Shown here one piece after another: positions 21,701 to 36,700 of a stretch of 64,000 bases of DNA. Where the stretch lies: assembly GCF_037975245.1 (NCBI RefSeq), contig NC_092570.1:14645501-14709500 (forward strand), given 5' to 3'. The DNA comes from Apostichopus japonicus (Eukaryota; Echinodermata; Holothuroidea; Aspidochirotida; Stichopodidae). The position numbers were made by a program, and so were the translations under genes. A model generated the notes under the pieces. That model made no database searches, was not told the origin of the DNA, and worked only from the letters and a program-made list of their open reading frames with translations. How positions within the stretch are numbered: position 1 is the first letter of the stretch; each line of letters starts with the position of its first letter.

Positions 21701-24700
21701 TCAAAGAAACCATTACTGCTGACATTGTCACTTTGTCATCATCGATCCATAAATGATACTACATTAATATTAATAAGCCTAATATGTTTGATTCATGTAT
21801 GTCTACTGAATACAGACGCCTCTTTAATGCACATCAATCAGGGGGTGGAATGCCGCATACATGTGTAAGACAGTATCATGTTCATGGTAACAACAATCTT
21901 GCACTGACGCCATTCGCAAACTTTAAGGCCCATGACGCAGAATCTTCCATGAGGACTGAGCCACAATCCAGGGTTCGCAGGTTTCTTCCGGGAGTGGAAA
22001 AAACCGCGGAATAAACCGCGGTTTTTTCCACTTGGAAGAAATAGGTTTCTTCCAGTTTCTTCCGGACAAAATGGAAGAAACTCATTTTTTTCGGGAAAAA
22101 CTGTTGATAAAGTTTCATAACTACCTGCAATGATTTCTAACTATGTAATAAATGGACAAGAAGCACTATAGTGTCATCTAGGTAGTCTATATCTAGGTTT
22201 GGGGCACATGACCTGCCTCTAGCATATACTGTACACAATATAGTACTAGGCTACTGTAGCATCGGACAATTAAGGGAACAACTATGGGCAAGCAATATTT
22301 TGCAGACCAGAATGGTCCTGATTATAGCCCAGTTCTTAGTTAAAAACTAGTTTCTGGGCGGAGGGACAAGTGTTCCCTGGAAACTAGTGTAGGCCTACTA
22401 CAATGCACACTCATTACTACGAATACATTGACCACTATGACCATATTTTGTGGAGATTGAACTCAAGACATGAGGGTTACAGTTACAGATTCGACTGGAA
22501 GTTGTAGTGTGAAATGAGGGCTGGCTCATGGCAGCTGTGTTTAATTGTGAATGTTTGTTCTTTTGCTGTTGGAATGACAAGTCCTCCTATTAACTACAAG
22601 TTGTGATTTAGGGAGTTGCAGAATTTAAACTGTTGCCTAAATCTAATAGATATTGTTTGGCTATTTGCTTGGTGTTCATTCAGTGCATGGGCCAATCCAG
22701 GTTAATCATTCATACAGTATGGCCAATTATGCAATTCTGGTTGATAGGGGGATCGCGAGATGATAAGTAGTCCTTCAATATTGTGATTTATAAGCAAACA
22801 TCTTTTGGTGTAGAAAAAAAAACCAAAATTATAATCAAAACAAAAATATCATATTTTGATGGTTTCAATGGCATGCATTTCAGTCAGATGGTGGTAAGCT
22901 ATTTGTCTCTTTATCATGTATGTGGGCTGTGCTGCCTATGTGCCAATTTTTACAGTTTCTTCCAGTTTCTTCCGGAAGAAACTGGAAGAAACCTGGAAGA
23001 AACAGGTTTCTTCCAGTTTCTTCCACGTCCCCGGAAGAAATAGGTTTCTTCCGGAAGAAACCGAACCCTGCCACAATCCACAAGACCTCCCATCCATCCA
23101 TCCTGCAACCCTTCACCGTGTCATGCTCAGATTGTATGGAAATTTATCGTGGACCAGACTTTGATGTTCAAAAAAAAAAAGCTTCATCAATTTCTCCTTC
23201 AGCAAGCTTCAAAAATTCTAGATAAATTTTCCAATGTCTGAGAAAATCCTGTAACCTACAGTACCAATTTCTTCATTCATTCATGACTGACTGACTGACA
23301 GACAGAAAAGTGTTCTCCACGCGCCAAAAGTTTACCGCAACCCAGTTTGAGCGCTCCATAGTTTGCAGACTCTCCTGGTACACCACATACTCATGTACAA
23401 TGAGCTAAAAAAAAAAATGTGTGTCTCGTCGGGCGGTAAGAACATCGATTACACTTTCTTTTCAAATGAGACCACTTTATTAATGGGCATGATATAACCG
23501 CATGGGTGGGAGACTATTCAAACTAGTCTAATGTAGTAGTGTAGACCATATCAATGTATATACAGCACACACTACAACAGTAACCCATACAACAATCACT
23601 TTTGCCCTAGTAAGCAATTACCTAAGAGCGAGCATTTATACCCACGCTAGGAATTAACAGCCTTTACTGTATTTGCAGACGACTCGCAAAAGCACTGTAA
23701 ACTTAATGCTGCTATAGTACCAAAGTAATATCTGAGTAGTTCTGATAAATTTGTTTGCAGAAGAAGCAGTTCAGCAGATAAGACTTTGTATGCATGGAGC
23801 AGGTTTCCACTGTTATCTCCACACAATTGGTGGGTATTTGGGCAATAACAAATACATACTATCAATGGATGACAATGCGTCTTCATCTGTGATGAGTTTG
23901 TGCTGTCATAAGCTATTCCAGATATGTATTCTGTTAAGGATGTAACTAATATTAAAGATTCCCCTTGTGGGAGAAGCTTTGGTCATCATGAACAATGGCC
24001 AGTCCTAAGCGGATGGTCAGACAGAGAGACAATCTCAGCAAGAAAATACATATTCCAGGGATAGAGAAATCTTACATACAGTAAACCTTAGAATGAGGAA
24101 ATGTCAAAAGCCCACCCATGGTATCAGGGCTTTATATCCAAATTCAACACTATGGTCAAGTACTGTATGCCAGTTAAAGTGTTGTGGCGATGTCGCCATA
24201 TCAGTTTTGGCCGATATGCCAATCCTGATATTGGCCCATAGTTCAAAATAATCAACTTCTTTAAGTTCACTTTGAACATAATTAGATAAGAAAACAAAAG
24301 GAATACCATGGAAGTATGAAATATGGAATAATTAGATGTAAATTCTACAGAAGTATACATCACGTTGCAGTTCACAGTTGCATTGTATCTGTTTATAAAT
24401 TATCTTTGCTCAATCTTCAGAGTGTCTGTTGATTGTATGTTCGTTGGTCATTTTCACAAAGATTGCTGTCACTGATAAAATCTTTGATGCACAACTGTTA
24501 TGTAATATACAGTCTCACAAAATGCCAGGGCTTCAAAACTTTTTCATAGCATATGTAATTTAGGGATAGTCTAACTTGCATATCAAATTTTGGTCAAGGG
24601 TTATTATCATGTGATATTCTATGTGTTAAACTCGTCTAAATTGCTACTACCACAATACACTCAAGTTATTAAATTTACATTCGGCAGCTCTGTTAAATTT

Positions 24701-27700
24701 AACAAAATCTCATTTGGTAGAAAACTATTAATGCACGAGCATGGCCTTCAGATAACACACCTTCCATCCAAATTTAGTCAGTGTTTTAACCTTTCCAGTT
24801 CATTTTATTTGCTGTGTGTGTATTCCAGTCCACTGCATTTAACTGCATGACACAAGGATTTTTCACGCATGGAAGAGTTTTCATACTTTATACGTTCATA
24901 CGTTATGTAACAATACTCGTTGTATGGTACAGTCCACATGTACTTGTATGCACTAGAGCACAAGTTTGAAAGTTTTTTAACCTTTCCCCCCAGCACTCAT
25001 TATTTGCTGTGCATTACACAGTATATAATTGTATGACACAAGGATGTCTCACGCATGGAAGAGTTTTCATGCTGTAAACATTATGTAACAATACTCTCTG
25101 TATTGGTACAGTCTATATATGTAACAAACAGTGCTCACTAGACCATCTCTCACCAAAAAACTAAACTGTAGGTGGTCTGTATAAACAGAGTTATCAGTTT
25201 TAAACTACCTGTCTACCTAATGGATTGGCCCGATGATAGAAGCAGAGAGATTCACAAGAACATGCAGGGATTGAACAAAACCGACTGGCACTGATGGCAA
25301 AAACCTGTTGTGACCTTGATGTTAGCCGAGGTGCCCCTGAAAAATACACCCAGCTGACGGCAAAACCTGCCGTCATGCCCTTTTTATACATATATATGCC
25401 CTTTGTATACCTTAAATATAAGAGCCCTAAATTACTTCAATATACAAAACTTTTTAAACAAGTTAGAGCTTATGTGCAGAAAATCAAATCCACAATTATC
25501 TGTTATTTTGGTAAAAACATTTACGCCGCCAGTGAAGAAAAAAATGTTTTGTGTCAGAATATCACTACGCTTAAGGTGCCAAACAACTACATTATTTCAT
25601 GAGGCATTTTCTACATGTATGCCATTTCTCATAATTTGCAAAATATACCAAAATTTAAGGAGCTTGGAGAAAGTGGTTTACTGCCATGCTTTCTTGCAAT
25701 TTTCACTCGACACTGTGGTGATCACTACTACCTACTCTGAGGAGCTTTTTACCATTCGTTTCCAAATTCCACAAGTCACTGGTTAAAATTTCTAATCTTC
25801 CACTATGTGATTTCCAATGTTCAATAAATGACATTTAACACATCTAGAAACACACCAACAGCTCCCTCCACAAATTGTTTCTACCATCAAATGGTTCTTT
25901 CCTTTTCTTTCTTATTGGTTAAATGAAACTAAGCATGCCATGTGTGCGCATTCAACCAGGACAGGGGTAGATTGATGGATGACAATGAGGTGGTGATAAG
26001 TAACTGTGTTTTATCATGTGAAATGTCATTAATATTTATGAATAATTGCCTAATCTTCCATTTAACCCTCTTTTGAATACAACAGTCCCTTCAAATCCTT
26101 TTCAAGTTATATCTGTTCAAAGTTCATCAACTCTTCAAGTCTTTCGTCCCACTTCTCACAGCCAGGCTTTCCACATATATCTAATATTGACTTGGTTTCA
26201 GTCAACATTAGTGTTCTATTTTATATGCAAGGCTAAAGTCCATCATGCACAGTTTACAACAGCTTGTATTTAAACAAGCCCCCAGGTTGGTCAAGATGCA
26301 AAGCTTGTACAAATTTGTAAGATTCCGATTCACCACCTAATCAAGGCATGTATACCACACACTAACTAACTAACTAACTAAATAACTAACAGGGAGTCAT
26401 TTCAGTGCTTAAATTTTGAGCACTTTTGGAGGCTGTGAATTTCGTCTCTTACAAAATATTATAGTTCCTGTAAAAAAAAAAATTTCTAAACATCATTGCA
26501 TTGTATTGGAATTGACAATTTTGCATCTAGCAGTTTGGATGGGATATTTGATCTAGATCTTGAATGGTCGGCTAAAAAAACTGCACTGCACTGCATATTA
26601 GTGACCAGTACAGCCTGTGTAGCAGGTGCTTATCAATCTCATCATCTAATCAAGGTTTATCAAAAGGAAAGTTAAATCCTGAATGGGGTGGCTAACTCCA
26701 CATACCAGTGGTAAAGCCTGTGTGGCTAGTGCTCATAAACATCCCCTAACCAAGGTACATCAAAGGAAATGTAACAATGGGTGGCATACACTACTCCTAT
26801 ACCAGTGGTAAAGCCTGTGTGGCTAGTGCTCATAAACTACATCCCCTAACCAAGGTACAACAAAGGAAATGTAACAATGGGTGGCATACACTACTCCTAT
26901 ACCAGTGGTAACGCCTGTGCGGCCGGTGCTTATTAACTACATCCCCTAATCAAGGTGTACCAGAGGAAAGTTCATTCTTGAATGGGTGGCTGAAACTATA
27001 TCAGTGGTAAAGCCTTTGTAGCTAGTGCTTATAACCTGCATCCCCATATCAAGGTATATCAAAGATTCGACCTGAAGATGTCAAAGGGGTTGGAGGATGA
27101 GGGAATGGGGGGGGGGGGGAGGGGTGTGAAGTGCAAACACTTCACCAATTGTTGTAAGCTATGGGTAAAATATGCTTATGTATAAGAGACTGGTAAGAGA
27201 GGAGTGATGTAAATATGAAGTTGGCCTTTCATCCTGAATGCTCACCTGGTGTACTGACATAACTGTTCCAAGTTGGTCTTGAAGAATCTATGGTCTGTAA
27301 GAACACAGCCAGCATAGCAGCCCAGAAAGCAGCTAGACAGAGGTAAAATATCGTGTAGAACCCCAACAGTTGCGCTGAAAGGAGAATTGAAAAAGCAATT
27401 CGTTTAAAACATCAGTCAAGGAAAGGCAAAATTCAAAGAGATGTTATTATATCTAGTTTTAAGCTGAAGTAATTAGTAAATATTACCAAATTTTACAACA
27501 ATTTTTACCAAACCTGGCAGGTCAAGTTAATTTTGCAATTGACCGGCCTAAGAGACACTTTCATACTGTTACATCAAATACAGGTTTATAATGGGCAAAT
27601 TAATGATTCCCTTTCAAATAAATCAAAAATAAAAATTCTTCAACCGCCTTGTCTAAACTTATCCCAACTTTCATACTATCAAGGATAGAGCACTTTTCAA

Positions 27701-30700
27701 TATTTTCATCTTATTACCATGATTTGAAATGATGCAGGATTTGTGTATAAGCTAATGTTCAACTACATTGCACATCGTTTCAGTGAGGAGTGTGTACTAA
27801 ATTATGACCAAAACTAATTGGATAAGCTACTGAAAATGAAATAAAAATAAGATTAAAAAGATGATCTGAAATCTCCTAGAAGACACAAAGGCTTATGACA
27901 GTGACGTTTTTGTGTATCTGTAACATTGATAGAAGCTAGCTGCACAAGATGTGAACTTGGAACTCATGAATAAAAGACAAATCAATACGACCAACAGTCA
28001 CAACTAAGACATTGCCAAATATATCACCACCTCCATTGCAAAAGACTTTGTTCTTTCTTGCTTACAAATTTATCCTTCTTTTCACCAGACGTTTTACCTT
28101 TGTTTACAAACACCTAGCAACCTGGTTAGCACTATCACATAGCAGTAAAAGCTATTAGTGTAACCAACTCAAAACAAAGCCTTTAATATGTAACACTCCA
28201 TCTCTCTCGTACAGTCACATACAGTACTACGGTATGGCGAGGTACATTGAGTGTTCTGTAATTGGATCAATACAAAAGACACAAGCACATACAGTTTCAA
28301 TGCTCTATGTATTGCATATTAAAACCAGGGAGGCCATTAAGGCCATGATGTATGTTGATATGAATAACTTTGTTTTGCCGTTAGTTTGACAAGCACTCTG
28401 AGCAGTTTTTTTTCTCCCTCCGTCATCACAGATGAGCGGACTTCCTTCGCATCGTCCCAAATGATGTTTGATCACGCAATAAGATGTTGTCTATGTCTAG
28501 AAATACCCACAGATGTATGATGCTATGCAACTAGATACAACTTAAAGCTGTGTGCATTATTTTATAGTTAGGTATTAAAAGAACTAGGCTAATCTAGAAT
28601 ACAGTAGTATTGGCGCCGATAAAAAGCACCTTTAAAAACGTGGTTAGTTTATTGCGACAATTCGGTTTGTTTTCTTTTTGATGGTGACCAATCCCTTGGA
28701 ATTCTTCTGTACAGAGACAAACCCTGAGCATGACAAACCACCATAAGATTTTCTGACAAAGTCCATGAAATTAGTTAAGTATGTCCTTGGTTGTCATTTC
28801 CTTCTGCTTCCTGTTAAATTTTTTATTCTAAAAATTGTGTATTTCCTTTCTTATTACAGCAAACAAAGGATTATTTTCCAGACTACTAACACGTTTTTAA
28901 GCTTTAAATTCAGTTGCTGTGCTGTAGATATCACCTTTGAAGACAAGCTTCATTTTCATGAGTAACACCTGTTTGCTGACGACAGGTATGGCCATTCGCT
29001 AAGCCAGTGCATTCACAGCATCAAATAAAAGCATAACAACATTTTGACAGAACTCAATGAATCTTATCGAACAATCATAGGAAAACAGCATCAGAAATTA
29101 CTGCTGCTGCTGCTGGGAAAATTTGAGTCCCCCATATCTTAAGTTCACTACACTTTGTTAATGTTAACTTGACAACAAAATGCAGCATCAGACGGCCAAG
29201 GCAATCACTCTACTCCATGAATCTTACTGATATGTAACCTTGTTTTTGATTATGTTTTTTGATAATTTACAATTCAAAGCCATTTCTAAAGTAATTGGTG
29301 AATACAACAAGTTCTCTCTGTAGAAACACATTAAGATGAGTAAACTTGCAATTAACAGGTTGCAATCTGACATAAAGTGGCACAGATGATATTATAAACC
29401 TTCACATTTTTACCAATGTCAGTAAAGCTAATTGGAAACTGTGGAACTCTTACGCACATCTTTAACGGTCACGGTGTTTTCTCCCGTATTTCAGATAGTT
29501 CAAGGATAATGGATTACTCAAAGTGCATGTCGTTGAGAAAATTAACGGATGAAAGTTTGCTCTTTTTGTTCAAGTGCACTTTTAATCCTTTGATACAACA
29601 CAACAGCAGGAAGGGAAATGAACAGACAGGAACAGACACAATGATGTACTAATCAAACTGTATCCTACTTATGAAGGTTGTACACTTCATATATACAGGA
29701 AGACCTTGCCTATACCATGGAGCTATAAACCTGGTCTATAGCTCCATGCCTATACATACAGTATATACATTTATATAGTGTTCTAACATATCACATTATA
29801 TCACATCAAATACAGTCAATACCACGGAAGCCTTTGAACAGAGAGAACTTGTCCTCATATACTACAAGTGGAAAGGAGGGAGAAGATTGGGGTTAGGGAG
29901 AAAGAAAGAGGGGTGGGAGGAGTTTGGTCAAAAAAAAAGAAAATATCTCCTAGTGTGAATGAATTCATAATGTTGATGAGCCCTTGGAATCATCTACGTT
30001 GTATGTATTCCTAATTTAGAGGATCACATGTTCTGGGTGAAGTGTCTACACAGAGGAAGAGCTACTGTACATCGTTTGGATATCAAATTTAATCATAATT
30101 TTATGTGCTTATAAATAGAGGCCTGAACTACTGTACATAAAAATCTGTCCCACAAGCAATGTTATCGGTGCCTGCTCTCAGAACAAAAAGCCAATCCAAT
30201 TGATTTGAAGAGCCTACAGTATCACCACCGGCCTGACCTCTATTAGGCCTTCTCTTCCAACCATGTGGAGTAACACAACTCTTACACGAGGCATCTGGAC
30301 ACTGCCAACCATTTTTGATTTGATACAACTGAGGTCACAAGTTTACAAAACAGGAATAATTTATTTATGTATATATGCACACATCATCACGTCGAAAGGA
30401 AACTTGCTATTAAGTTCATGCTTTGTCACTTCCAACATGCTAACTAAGACTTCCCTGAATTACAACCATGCCAATGGAAAGTGTAAACCCAACCAAGCGC
30501 CAATGGTGTATAGTAATATAAACGTATCTATACACAGGCTGAACACAGCCAAGCTGAGGATACATGTTAGAAATATGGTTTCACAGTTACTTGATACTAA
30601 CAATCAGATCCTTTGTCATACTACCAATCCTATTTTAGTCATTTGCATAAAACAGTGTGCATGGTTACTGTGTCTATGACAGACAGAGAGGTATTTGAGA

Positions 30701-33700
30701 ATCAGAATAAATCTTCTTTACCATGTAGTATTCAATTCCTAATCTACCCGAGTTTTTTCTCGCTCTCTGCATATGCTTATGCAGGTTCTCAATATCACAG
30801 TTTCCAGTCAGTGCCTATTGAAGGACAGTGTCAATATTAAACAAGATAGATAAAAGTAAAAATCAGTTACTAAAATTTAAATATTAAAAGTTGACGGTAC
30901 ATATACACTGTGTGTGTGTGTGTGTTTAATAAAAGATGGGTCTGATGAAATGAATTCAGTTTATATTAGATCGTGTACAGTATGTGAATTCAATGCAAAA
31001 ATCTTACTAATTATAAGAGAGCAAATGTGTATATCTGCTACTTTCAACTTTGAAGAATTTGTTGGGCCATCTGCCTTGATCTACAATTTGATTATGATCA
31101 TGGAAGTTGTATTATGTAGTTTTCCTCAAGTAAAAAGAGTTCCTTAATATTATATATTTCTTTTTGTATTTACAGTTGTGGTGCATCAATCCCACTTAAT
31201 TTCACACATTTATTTATTGGTACTTTACAGCAATCAACAGATGGGGGAAAACCCACTGTTCAATGCCTTTCCTTCCTTACCCGCTTGCTATTGAATATGC
31301 TGCAGTTCAATGTGGTCTTTAGAAATTTGAGTTGCCATTTATAGGAGGCTTTGTTAACAGAACAGCAGTAAATCCATGTTCATTGTTCACTATTTATTAG
31401 CCTAGTATTGGCTGTGCCATGGAGGCTAACTTACATCTTTTCTGCTATCAATTCAAGTCTCTCCCTCCCCCCCTCCCCGAAATGCATGTCACATGTCATA
31501 ATATATTCATAATACATGCATAATATATGCATGTCATAATATATATCGTCTGTCCCTGTGTATTCAGAACTCAACATTGTAAATTATTTGGAAAACTGTG
31601 GAAACAATTGGACCTTGTGGTTCCCAGCATGAGGCAGCAGATTCCAAACAAACACTTCAAGATTCCAGGGATGGTTTCAGTGATAAATTATATTCAGCGG
31701 GAAGGTAAAGCCTGACCGGTTATATTCCAACAGGGTAGAGTGACAGTTGAACACAGATCGACAATCTACCTAGATGAACTCAACATGCTATGGTAATATG
31801 TATACATACACTATATCATTCATTCAGGGTTACAGCTGAACTGTCCTCCCTGCTGAACTTAAATAAAGGAATCGCTTTGCTTATTCCCTAAAAGAAACAG
31901 AGCTATAAAATCCACAAGGTTCATGAATTCACCTTGCAATAACACAGAACTATAAATTTCTTACAGCTTATAAATCACCATGTACAACAGTAGTAACTGG
32001 GTGCCGTCACAATAATGACACTAGGTATTATATACACATCTCAGGGTCCAATCTTGAGTTCACCTAGAACCATACAGTAGGTCTATCCATGCACTCGCAG
32101 ACAATGCATGATATATAGTAGCAAACTGCACTGCATCTTGAGACCAGCAGCGATCAATTACTCTCACATGCACGCTAGCAGCGTCGTCGCACTACCTCCC
32201 GACAACGCAGAATCTAAATGTCATCATCGCCTGTAACAAGCCAGAGCCCATAGGACTACGACACGCAGCAGTCGGCTTACACCGCTAGCGACTAAAAGCA
32301 CACTGCGAATTTGAAGCGGGGAATGAGAGAGAAAGAAAAAAACATAATTGAGCAGTTTTAAAAGAGAGCTACATTACGAAGATGAATGGCTTCTAAATTC
32401 GAGACAGAAACCAACTGTATTGATCGATGCTGTAAGTCGGCTGGTACAGTAAGGATCTTTAATAGCAAAATGGACATATTAATTCGGTTTGCATTCCATA
32501 GTCAAAAGAAAAAAAATTCTACTGTAGGCACAAATTTGGTTAAATTATGTACTGTTTAGCACAATCGTTGGATCATCGATTATTCAGTATTGACTTAATA
32601 TCATTTCCTGAATTTTATATATCAATCTGTCACAAGTTCTAAGAAATATAAGAGATTTCAACCCTTTCAAGCCACCATAAGGATAGCAATAAATCAGGCG
32701 TGTCTATCCAATGTGTAATACTATTGTATTTTAGAAGGACCTTAGTAGTACAAAATCAAACAATGGAACATTCTTATCAAAGGACCTACTGACCTTAAGA
32801 CTGAGGGTGCAAATTACAATTTAAAGTGATAGTATTTTAATTTTATATAAATATATATATATATATGTGTGTATACAGTAAATATGTATAAACAAGTGAT
32901 TGCAGGATCAGTCACAAATAACTTAACACCATCCACTTTAACAAAGACCTATTGTGTAGATGTATAACACCTGACCTACAAATGTGATCCCACAGATGTC
33001 AAGGGTGCAAACTGCCAAAACACAGCTGCTGTGAGTGAATTTGCGCAATTTGTTTGAGAGCTAGGGGTTCAAACTATCTTACAATAGCTAAACTGAAAAT
33101 ACCTGTAGTTAAAGTTACATACTGCTGTACCCATTGAGTCTCACTCCTGCTATACCATGCAGTGAAATCTGACCATTAAAGCCGATGCACATGTACTGTA
33201 CATATACGTACAGTATGTGACACACAGTAAAATCTCAATTTGACAGGACACACAATAAGACCAGAGGAACATTCTTCAATCAGCCCAGGTATCCATTAGT
33301 GAAATAATATCAGTCTATGACACTATGTGGTCTCATGTAACTGATCTGGCCATAAAACAAGAATTCAATCAAGATAACGGAACAAACTTGACAATCAAAG
33401 TCACTATCCATGTAAGATGGCATTAAAATGGAATGCATGAACAGAGAACATTTCCTTACACCTCTGGTATTGCAATTCAGGTCGGGACCCCTCCTAAGAG
33501 TCACACAAAAGTTTCTGGAGTGTTGCTACAAAATAGTAAAGTAAAAAATGAGGTTAAAATTTGCTGAATGGGAAGGGGGCTTACTTTCCTCCATGGAACC
33601 CCTTCTGCCGGCCCCCCCCCAACATCACCCTACTGGAAGGTCACCAAGATGATGAAGGTGAACACTTGGGCCATGAAGCCGAAAAAAAGTTTGAATACCA

Positions 33701-36700
33701 GGGCCTTTACTACATCTAGTGTTACACTTAACACTTTCCTAAAATTATTTAAAAATTAAATCCAGTCAAATCAATACTGACAACATCTTCAACTAATCAA
33801 TGAGAAATTCTGCAATTCTAAGACTTCAATATGTACAGTACAAATCAGTATGCATCAGTTTGGGTATGGGTACTGTATGACATCCAATCAAAAGAGCATA
33901 CTGTACATATCACAGAATACTAACTACTGTGCAATTATTCCTGTACACTTGAGTGCTAAAGTGTTTTTTTGGAGGCTTGGAGCACAACATTTTAACACAA
34001 TTTAATTATCTACATGTATTGTATATATACAAATACACCACAACCACTTCCATATAGTAGTACCAATTATTTTTTTTTTCCAGCAGTTAATGTAAATTTG
34101 ATCGGTTTGTTCATGGGCAGACTACTAGGTAAATTTGAAAAATCATTATTTCTCTTCGATTTATTTGTGGAATCAAAGTGCACAAAGCCAAGGTGATTTA
34201 CTGCTGTATTAATTGGTAATTAAATCAGGACAGATTAAAAGAGTAAGGAAACACAGTCCTAAAACTGTACCTTACTGTGTAACATGACAACTGTGAACAG
34301 CTACGAAAAATATCCATGATCCAATCTATTTCTCTCCATTGGGCTTGGTAATAGGGAACATTTGCAAATTATATAATCAAGAACTGTTGTGCTACATATA
34401 GCCAACACCCAGGATCACATATTGTAGTATCATACAATAATATTGTATCATAACAATATCACATAAAAATACACAAAAATATTGCTGCATAAAATATTAC
34501 ATGGTACAATGATATATTATGATAACAATTATCAATGACAGCTAGCACTGTACATGTGTATTTAAAGGTTGTAACATTTTAGTATATAAACATAGACTTG
34601 TAGAGTATTCAGAAGACCATAACATTAGGCTTGGCTATGTAAGTGTGCCTGGGTATTGTGTATTGTTGTACCACAGACCAATTGTTTATCCTAACATTCA
34701 TCTTTACTACTTAACATAGTCACTCATTTATTTTGAGAAATCCATTGCTTTCACTGCCACTTATAAGATCCAACACAGACATGCTTGGTATTGCGTTGGC
34801 CAGTGAAGAGTCACATTTAAAGAAAAAAGTTTGACTAGCCCTCCAGTCCAGTGTGGTACTTAATCAACTTCAAGTCATCTAATCCTAAAAATGTTACTGA
34901 TAAAGATTCACCAAAAACAACAGACAAATAAATGATTTGTGTGGGGTGAGAGGTGAAAGATGGAGTGTGAATGACAAGGAACTACTATAAAATTTAAATA
35001 ACTTGAGAAAAAAAAAAGAAAGAAAAAGAAGTACCCACACTACCGGATGCACAATACAAGAACTCACAAGCACATCAATGAAGTACCATACAGTATGCAC
35101 TTAAAGACACGCCTTTGCTATGCGACAATGACTAACAAAGTATCTTTACCTGTTCCATACCGACTGAAGCCTACTACGATATTACGGTCAATCTTACTTA
35201 CAGTATGCCATAGATACCTTTCTCTAGGCCTAGTCGATAACAAAATTTAATCTCGGTTGTGCAAAGACTGTTCAGATGCCTGCAATATTCTCAGGCTTGA
35301 GAAATAATCGACACCTACTACTGGATACCACCTCAAAGGTCTTCTTATCAAACCGAGCTACTCAAGGAGAAAAATAGTACCTAGTGTGGAATTTCAATGA
35401 AATAGGATGAAGCTTTCTCTCTGTCATAAAACCTTGATTAAAGAGCTAAGGTGTCATATAAAGGTTACGTTGGTATGGTCAACTTGCTTTCATTAGGCAA
35501 ATTGCCTGGATATGGTCGGAGATGAAATGGACTTTATTTTAATTACTATATCAAAGCAAGGTCTTGATTTCCACTGTTTTTGTCTCAGATTTATGTGTTG
35601 AGGCACTTTTAAGATAATGAAAGGAATATACTCAGTGTTTGTTGGGCTTGAATGTTCTGAGATAACTTTTATTATATTATTTTATATACTGCACTGGAAT
35701 GGATTAATAAATTTGCTGCAATTAAAAAACATATCATTAATTACTTAACATATGAATGGTAACAGGCCTACAGTTAGTAGAGTGTTAATGATCCTCGCCA
35801 CTTGCACAAAAATGCCAGTGCATGAAAAACCTACCGGCTAAAATCAAATTCTAAGCTGATTTTTCATTCAATTAGCACAGGATCCACATTAATCTTGCAC
35901 TGACAGAAAAATACAGGTCTTGTATCTTTTTTCATTCACTGGCAGACAGTGAAATCTGCTGGCATTTAGCCAGTAAACAGCTTGAATTTTGAGGATCGGG
36001 TTAGATAGAAAACATTATAACTGTGTTACACAAGATTCAAGAGAGAATTAACTACAAATGGCACATTGCTACATATCCTTGCATCAAAATTATTCAGCAA
36101 TTTTTGAATTGTGTTGTTACTATAAGATTCATTCTCCTCAATACTGAGCAGTAAATGTTACTGCCCTATTGACAATCATTCTACGACCAACTCGATCGAT
36201 TATATTGATCTCAATGAGCTGCTTTGAATATTGTTGATGGCAAATGTGCCATATAACCATTGGCTGTGCCCTGCTGTCATTTTGTGTTCAGGGGTGGCTG
36301 CACCTCTCATCAGTGGCCATTTTATATGGAACCCCTTACCATGCAAACTACTGTGATCATATTACTGTATGTTGAATGGTGAAACATGATCACTCAAATA
36401 GACCTCAGGACATCCAATTTTTCTCATGGATGTAAAATAAAATACCTAAATCAAACCTTCCACATACAGTAGAGGAACATATTTTGGTACCCGTTTTCGT
36501 TTATACTCAACCTTTGGCAAAATGTAAACAATTTTTACATTTTTACCCATTTACCCATTTTTTAATTTGTACCCATGCTCTGATATTTGCACCTTCCTAT
36601 TTAAAACATTAACACTACTAATACATTACACCCAACACATAATCTCTCTCTCTAAACAGTTCTCCCTGATGCCTTACAAAACCAAACTCTCTCCATCTTG

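Larger units (their letters stand above)
23079..27245. other. ATPase beta intron 2, remaining sequence
   Basis: AT-rich intron. Apart from the duplication at 24786-25125 and the minisatellite at 26585-27070 listed separately, I see no gene. Short frames here lack any domain. Confidence 0.5.

Noticed and set aside
22783-23225. Overlapping Phe/Leu/Pro-rich frames on both strands
   Set aside because: They translate the GTTTCTTCC/GGAAGAAAC arrays at the right end of the hAT-like element.
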